From Branchiostoma lanceolatum (lineage: Eukaryota; Chordata; Leptocardii; Amphioxiformes; Branchiostomatidae), in the NCBI RefSeq assembly GCF_035083965.1, contig NC_089723.1, forward strand, positions 39,005,193 to 39,069,192: DNA of 64,000 bases, read 5' to 3'. Shown here piece after piece: positions 57,961-64,000 of the stretch; positions within the stretch are counted from its first letter, which is position 1; every line of letters starts with the position of its first letter. Below the pieces are notes generated by a model. It worked only from the letters and a program-made list of their open reading frames with translations. It was not told the origin of the DNA and ran no database searches. Position numbers and translations under genes: made by a program.

Positions 57961-59511
57961 TCTACATATTTGTTTATTATCATTGTTTATTTGCACATAA
58001 AGAAACGTGTACATTTTTGCTGGAAACATTAAAGAAAAATATGCAGGGAAGGGTTTTTCGAGGGTTTCACCTTAACTGCGACTGATTGCATATTGTTATG
58101 ATAATTTCTGATTATTTAATAATGTATACAGAAGTAAATAAGATCAAACAACAAAAAAGGTAATCATTACAGATAGGTAACTTGCTAAAGAAATAATGCA
58201 ATCAAATGGCACCAAATTTTACAGAAGTGAAAGAAAATCAAATTGCACATATATGTCATTTATTTGATCCAATTCTGCGCAGTATTGTTTATAAAATAAG
58301 ATATATCACTCATTGCTGTCCTGCCTTTGCATTAGATACAGTTTGTATGTTCATGGATCAATGAAACAAAAGAAGTGAGACATGGCAAAGGTGTAGGCTC
58401 TACCAGCCTCCGCGGGTCGCTGGGAAAATAGTAGAAATCGGCCCAAATAGAGTCAACTGTATGAAGGGAGTCGGCTACGGAGAGAGGGTCAAATATTGCT
58501 GCGAATGTTACCCTCCATGGCCAAAGTCCCCCGGCAAATGTTCTCCCTATAGCCGGCGCGGTTAGTGTGGTAGAGACTAGCAATGGTGAGTGAGAAACCA
58601 TTTGGCATAAATCTAATGACAACTCTATGAAGTTGGATTCTTAATGTTCTTATTCAGCTCTTTGGTTGAAACCATACCTGGCTCCTGCATGATTGATAAG
58701 AGATTACAAATCCATCCAAAGTTAGAGCATATTCGAAGATATTGTACCCTATGTTGTCTGTTGTCAACATGCAATAGCCCTTGGGCATGAATTTGCAATA
58801 AACTTAACGTTATTAATAAATGAGAGTAAATATAACGTTAACGTTGAATGTGTCTTTGCGAAGGTGGTATGGCACATTCATTTATATGCAAGGCAGTACT
58901 AGTAACGTTATTTCAAGAAATCTGAAACGATATCAAAAGGAAAATCGCAGGTCATCAGTCCGAGAAGCTTCGGCGCACGGGCGTGAGGCTGTCACTTCAT
59001 AACTATTCCGCTAGGAGACGCTGGTGAGTCGTTGACAGGATCATGCCACCGCACCGCGATAATCGGTAATTATAAAAGTTGTAAAATAATGCCAACTTCA
59101 GAGACGATCATTGACATCGCCCGATGCTATGAAGCGCCACTCTGCGAGGTATGGATGCAGAACCGCTGCGTTATAACGCGAACAGAGGCTGTCTTCAAGC
59201 TGAGGTGTTGATGTTTTTCTTTCGGGACATTCCTTCCTGGGTGACCTCCCTTGACCCGATGGGCGTGGTCATGATCGCAACGAAACTTAAAAACACCTTT
59301 AGTCACATTCAGGTCATCTATATTCTTAAATACAGACATGTATGTAATAAACGAATAAATTGTATATAATGTTTTTATTCTATGTATATCAATATGGTAA
59401 AATGTTACTTTTATGCAAATTTCTGATCGATTGGGACAGATTTGTGATTTATAGTTGGATGCCTTCACTGGTGCATGACGGGAGGCCACAGCTGGGTCAT
59501 TTCCAGGCAAG
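57961..59511. other. Intergenic with a repeat end at 58397
   Basis: TCTACCAGCCTCCGCGGGTC and CGCTGGGAAAATAGTAGAAA (58397-58450) match the inverted ends at 14480 and 23720. The rest is AT-rich, and I see no gene. Confidence 0.45.
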
Positions 59512-59555
59512 ATGGCTGACGGGGACAGGAATCGCGAGATAGCGTCGAATTTCAG
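59512..59555 (+). CDS. Possible first coding exon of an unknown gene
   Basis: CAAGATGGC starts a 14-codon frame (MADGDRNREIASNF) followed directly by AG|GTAAAA. Its upstream context is relatively CG-rich. No following exon is recognised, so this could be chance. Confidence 0.25.
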
Positions 59556-60517
59556 GTAAAATTCTCCCTTATTTCTCTCACAGAGTGCCAAAAACTCTCA
59601 CGAAGTACTGCATTACATACTACTCTACCTGTTGTGTGTGTTATATTCGCTGTTTTTGCTCAGAATCGTCCGTTTCAAGCCGCATAGCTGGAGGGTATCA
59701 TGTTGCAAATAGTTGCAAAGATTCATTGTTTTGAAAGTAGTAAACTTTGGTCGCCACCGCTCACTTTCAGGCCTCAAAGTCTGCCCGAACGACTCTGTCC
59801 TGGTTCCTACGTCCCTTACCAGCTGTATGTGAGACTTGTTATGTCAAAACGAGCCTCATGTAGTCCAAGTTTTGCTGTTTGTTGCCGAGAGTTCGACTCG
59901 CGAGGGAAACTCCGCAGCATTGTTCTAATTAATGTTACATGAATATTTATAGGTTAGCAGATCTGTATCTCTCTCGGCTGCAGCTGTCAAAAGCATCCCC
60001 GATTTTTACCCGAGAGGGCTCTATAAATTATGAATGATGTCGTGGAGTGGTGTTGGAGAAGTTTACTGGTGGTAACTGGTGCGAGAGTCCGTGTGAAAGA
60101 GTGCGTGTGTGTCGGCAACGCGAGTTTGAAGACAAGGCTGCAGAAATCTGTTCACCTCCGTAGTTAACCCGGGCTCAGAGTTCAGCTCTGCCGGTGTCGG
60201 ATGGCAGACCGGGCTGCAAACTTGTTAGAACTCTTTCAAAACCAAGTGTACCTCATGCCTTCTGAAATGTGTCAGGAAGATTTGCTGTTGCTCATTTTGT
60301 GTGTGCGGTCCCGCAAAAATTATACCAAAACCAGTCTCGTCACATAACGAGAGCTCGGTTACTGAGCTGCAAACTTCGTTCTACTGCTTCAAAACCAAAT
60401 CCAAGTGTACCTCATGCCTTCTGAAAATGTGATTAGAAGATTTGCTGTTACTCTTTTTGTGTGTACAGTCCTATACTTTATTTGGAAAACCAGTCATATG
60501 AGGGCTCAGTGCCGGTA
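59556..60517 (+). other. Mostly unexplained, with a direct duplication
   Basis: GTGTACCTCATGCCTTCTGA and GAAGATTTGCTGTT recur at 60248-60290 and 60408-60450. A 45-aa frame from ATG 60201 (MADRAANLLELF..) covers the first copy only; I do not call it. Confidence 0.4.
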
Positions 60518-60625
60518 TCAGGACAACTCGGCCCCTGGGACAACTCGGCCCCTAGTCAATCAGGACAACTCGGCCCCTAGGCCGGGACAACTCGGCCCCT
60601 AGGTCGGGACAACTCGGCACCTTAC
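60518..60625 (+). repeat. Short tandem repeat of GGACAACTCGGCCCCT
   Basis: Five imperfect units with spacers of 0-10 bp. Confidence 0.85.
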
Positions 60626-61264
60626 TTACTGAGCACAAAATATGTGTATGTTTGAAGAAGATTGGTAATGATATCGATCTATATATATAGCTAGAACCCT
60701 CACTACTATAAATTTAACTTTTTTTCTTGCTCGGCAGGAATTCCAGTATAGCGCCGGCGTACTCTAGGGGTGCGCCAGCGGGGCCAATCGGGGCCAATCG
60801 CCATGTCGCCCGCCGAGTCCGCCCGAGTCGCCCCGCTAGTCTAAAGCGATACTAAAGACTACTGGCTTACATTGCAATTTGAAACTACATGACATTAAAC
60901 TACAAGCATTTAGTTAACTACTTGGTCTTTGTGAACATGATTTGTCTCTAAAGATCTCTAAATAAAGCTCGGTCACAAATCTCATGTGCGGTCCGGTTCG
61001 TAGGCAAACAAAAAATCCAATACACCGGTGTCCAACGTGCGTTAATGACTATGTAATCATCAGACATTTTCCCTCTATGTGCTTTCCTGCCAACTACTGC
61101 CCATATGCCAGTGTAGAAGCGATAATGTGCAACGATTTGGCTAACTTTCTCTTCGGCGGGTAGCGTTCACTAGGAACAAAATGGCGGATCAAGCTATACC
61201 GTCATCCTTTGCGCGGCAGTTTTTTGCTACGGTTCCATCAAGTTCCAAAAGTGAAAACTATATA

Positions 61265-61990
61265 CTGTCGACAGCGAACTACACTTTATCATAGTTTCAT
61301 ACTATTTGAATGCCAAATGTATGAAATCTGGTCAGACGTATGACATTTGGTGCATCGCATCTCCTATTAAATCAGTGATCTCCAGCTATATCGTTGACAG
61401 CGAACTACACTTTTATCATACTATTCGAATGCCCTACGTATGAAATTTGGTGCGTCACACCTCCTATTAAATCGTTGACAGCGAACTACACTTTTATCAT
61501 ACTATTCGAATGCCATACGTATGAAATTTGGTGCGTCACATCTCCTATTAAACCAGTGATCTCCAGCTATATCGTTGACAGCGAACTACACTTTTATCAT
61601 ACTATTCGAATGCCCTACGTATGAAATTTGGTGCGTCACATCTCCTATCAAACCAGTGATCTCCAGCTATATCGTTGACAGCGAACTACACTTTTATCAT
61701 ACTATTCGAATGCCCTACGTATGAAATTTGGTGCGTCACACCTCCTATTAAATCGTTGACAGCGAACTACACTTTTATCATACTATTCGAATGCCATACG
61801 TATGAAATTTGGTGCGTCACATCTCCTATTAAACCAGTGATCTCCAGCTATATCGTTGACAGCGAACTACACTTTTATCATACTATTCGAATGCCCTACG
61901 TATGAAATTTGGTGCGTCACATCTCCTATTAAACCAGTGATCTCCAGCTATATCGTTGACAGCGAACTACACTTTTATCATACTATTCGA
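61265..61990 (+). repeat. Higher-order tandem repeat, 281-bp period
   Basis: The basic unit starts GTTGACAGCGAACTACACTT and includes TACGTATGAAATTTGGTGCG. Long (about 100 bp) and short (about 80 bp) forms alternate. The block 61394-61624 is repeated at 61675-61905 with identical translation. The spurious ORFs here come from this repeat. Confidence 0.9.
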
Positions 61991-62294
61991 ATACTATGCA
62001 ATACAGCGGAAAAGCAGGTTAATATGTAAATGAACTAGATTTTGCACGTTTTGTGTTTATCGTTGTATACTAATGATGGAAATGTAACAAAATTACGGAA
62101 ATGTGTTGAAAATAAGTAACAAATAAGTTACAAATGTTAATATGAATGTAGATTTTTCAAATTATTACTAACATTTATTTGAAGTTTTTGCCCACAAGAT
62201 TCTACAATACGACTCTTTGACGTATGAAAGTGTACAAGCCATACAAATGCAACGTGATTTTCAAGCCGATTAACACCTTGACACCTTTCCATAG

Positions 62295-62580
62295 CGCGTC
62301 TGCAATCAAGTTGATTTTCAATACATCACGGCTTGGTCACGGTCGTTGTTGAAAGAGGTGTTACCGCCGCTCGCGAACTACTGGCGCGTCAGCAATCAAC
62401 TTGATTTTCGAAAGAGACGGTCTTTTTGGTGCTTTTTAGCCGTCTAACACCTTTTCAATAAATCACGGCTTGGTCGCGGTTGCTTGTGAAAGAGGTGTTA
62501 CCGCCGCTCGCGTGGTACCAGCGCGTCAGCAATCAACATGATTTTCAATAGAGACCGCATTTCTTTGTCATCTGAAACAG
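62295..62580 (+). repeat. Direct repeats in the promoter of the MULE-like gene
   Basis: GAAAGAGGTGTTACCGCCGC, ATCACGGCTTGGTC and GCGCGTC(A/T)GCAATCAA each occur two or three times over about 280 bp. They could be subterminal repeats of a transposon or regulatory sites. Confidence 0.7.
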
Positions 62581-62596
62581 ACAACTTCGAAAGGGG

Positions 62597-62605
62597 GTAT
62601 ATAAG
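62597..62605 (+). promoter_or_regulatory. TATA box
   Basis: GGGTATATAAG sits about 50 bp before the ATG at 62651. A start about 25-30 bp downstream (near TTCAGTTC) would place the ATG at 62618 at or before the transcript start, which favours 62651 as the start codon. Confidence 0.6.
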
Positions 62606-62650
62606 AAAGTCAGTGCAATGTCCGTTCAGTTCATAGTACTAGTAACAGCC

Positions 62651-64000
62651 ATGGCGACCGTCTATCCATGTGTTGTGTGCAAGACCAACGTGAGACCAAA
62701 ACAGGAGGCCCTGCAGTGTGACAACTGCAACAGGTGGCAGCACCGGACTTGTCAAAAAGGTAAGGTCTTCCATAATATTATTATATTATGCCATAATTTC
62801 CACAAAGCCCCCGACATCGGAAGGTTAACGTTGCTGGGGTTTTCAATTGAACTTTTGATTGAATTGGATTGACATGTAGTGTTTTTTTTGTTTCTGACAG
62901 ACTTTCAAGGAAAGGGTCATCATCTAACATCAAACTTTATGTTCTGTTTCAGAAATCACCCAAAAGGTCTACTGGCAGGTGGTGCACGAGAAGGTAGTGC
63001 TGGAGTCCTGGCATTGTAAGGACTGCACCACCCCATCAGAACCAATGCAGGTGGACGAGCCCAGTATCCTACTCAGCCCACCTTCTGGCGAGAGCACCCG
63101 CGTGTCCGACCAGCTGGACGGAAGCTACCGTACCGAGGACTTGAGCGCTCCGTACGGTCCGCCCCCTGACCGTGAGGATGAGCTGCAGGAGGAGGATGGA
63201 AGCTACCGTACCGAGGACTTGAGCGCCCCGTACGGTCCGCCCCCTGACCGTGAGGATGAGCTGCAGGAGGATGAGGATAGCCTACCTGACTTCAGCCACG
63301 ACAGCATCGCCCCGGTGGTCGAGATACAGGAGCGGTCCTGCCAGCATCCGGCGGATGAAATGATGGAAACCGACCCGGACACAACCCAGACCCACCGGAT
63401 GACCTACACCATTGTGGCGGAGTCGTCACAGAGAGGGGGAGACATGCTTTTCAGTAGCATTGGGTACAGCTACACAGAAAAGAAGAGGGAAGGAGGGAAA
63501 GTCTACTGGCGGTGCAGTAAGCGGTACAAGAAAAACGTAGACTGTCGGGCCACCATGATCCAGTCTGGAGAGACATTTGAACCTGGGCGACATGACCATA
63601 ACCACACCCCGGAGCTGGGCACCACACTCAAGGCCCAAGTTGGCGTCGAAATCAGGAGTAAGGCACCCCAACAGATTTTCGACGTGGCGTCCAACTTAGT
63701 GGACGACGTCCTGTTGGAGGCAGGAGATCGGCCGGGAATGCCCAGCCAGGCAGCCCTCCTTCGGCGGGTCAACCGGGCAAAGGCGAAGATGCGTCCTGCG
63801 GAGCCGCAGGATCTGGATTTCGAGCTGGCCGACGAGTACACCCCAGACGACTTTCTAATTGGGGACATTGAGGTGCTGTGGGGGAGGAATCAGGAGAAGG
63901 CAAGGCACCTGATCTTCGCTACCCCGTACCAGCTGAAATTACTGTCGGAAGCGCGGCGCCTGTATTTGGACGGGACCTTTAAGGTCGTGAGGGAGCCGTT
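62651..64000 (+). CDS. PHD finger-FLYWCH-MULE transposase-like protein (3' end missing)
   Basis: Exons 62651-62759 and 62953->64000 join in phase 1. The start ATGGCG in GCCATGG is a strong Kozak site. Residues 7-61 form a C4HC3 PHD-like finger (C7, C10, C23, C26, H31, C34, C58, C61) split by the intron. An exact 26-aa duplication follows ([20 protein letters not shown], units 63117-63194 and 63195-63272). About residues 200-262 form a FLYWCH finger ([28 protein letters not shown]). The end, [10 protein letters not shown], is the start of a MULE transposase core with its first aspartate. It may be an autonomous Mutator-like transposase or a domesticated one; the catalytic rest is outside the window. 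Confidence 0.85.

Noticed and set aside
60201..60350. 45-aa frame starting MADRAANLLELF
   Set aside because: It covers one half of a local duplication, the other half is not open, and it has no domain or splice support.
61394..61905. Two identical 76-aa ORFs
   Set aside because: They are translations of the 281-bp tandem repeat and have no gene context.

Overview
The window is metazoan nuclear DNA, most likely from a lancelet (Branchiostoma). The evidence is GT-AG introns with consistent phase, a canonical tRNA-Val, a PDIA3/ERp57 gene, multi-death-fold innate-immune genes of the kind expanded in lancelets, a TGEKPY-linked C2H2 zinc-finger gene, a CR1-type LINE, a Penelope-like element, and many MITEs and tandem repeats. 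The species call is inference; no alignment was run.

Layout. (1) 1-6047 (+): the 3' part of a multi-exon immune/apoptosis gene. Its exons encode, in order, a CARD-like fold, a TIR-like domain, a DED, ZU5, a UPA-like region and a death domain (DD). A 1.1-kb TA-flanked DNA transposon sits in one intron. (2) 10286-11578 (+): a complete CARD-DD adaptor gene (CRADD/RAIDD-like architecture). Its last exon is a near-copy of the DD exon of gene 1. About 1.1 kb of flanking 3' DNA was copied as well. (3) 12959-26210: a 13.25-kb repeat-built element with short terminal inverted repeats, a 6-bp target duplication and long inverted subterminal arms of ATGTGAAA-type motifs. Inside are a second inverted-repeat-bounded segment, about 13 units of a 435-bp satellite, and a small two-zinc-finger ORF. 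It separates two halves of the duplicated 3' region. (4) 28037-31366 (+): a four-exon MYND-finger gene. (5) 33191-34383: a second copy of the 1.1-kb transposon and a 20-bp minisatellite. (6) 34384-35484 (+): a 12-finger C2H2 protein. (7) 37385-40741: a dead CR1-like LINE broken by a Penelope-like insertion that carries hammerhead-like motifs, and ending in a perfect palindromic MITE. (8) 40957-41029 (-): tRNA-Val(AAC). (9) 41381-56282 (+): a complete 14-exon PDIA3 gene with an ERSE-like promoter site. It has two decayed tandem partial-exon duplications, and its 5.4-kb intron 10 holds antisense exons of an unidentified gene. (10) 56283-62650: repeats, SINEs, MITEs and one possible first exon. 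(11) 62651-64000 (+): the 5' part of a PHD-FLYWCH-MULE transposase-like gene with a TATA box.

The most notable biology is the pair of neighbouring death-fold genes that share a C-terminal DD exon behind different N-terminal modules. This suggests a homotypic DD-DD signalling pair built by exon duplication. A second theme is a MULE-type MITE family with about 9-bp target duplications, dispersed through a window that also holds a MULE transposase-like gene.
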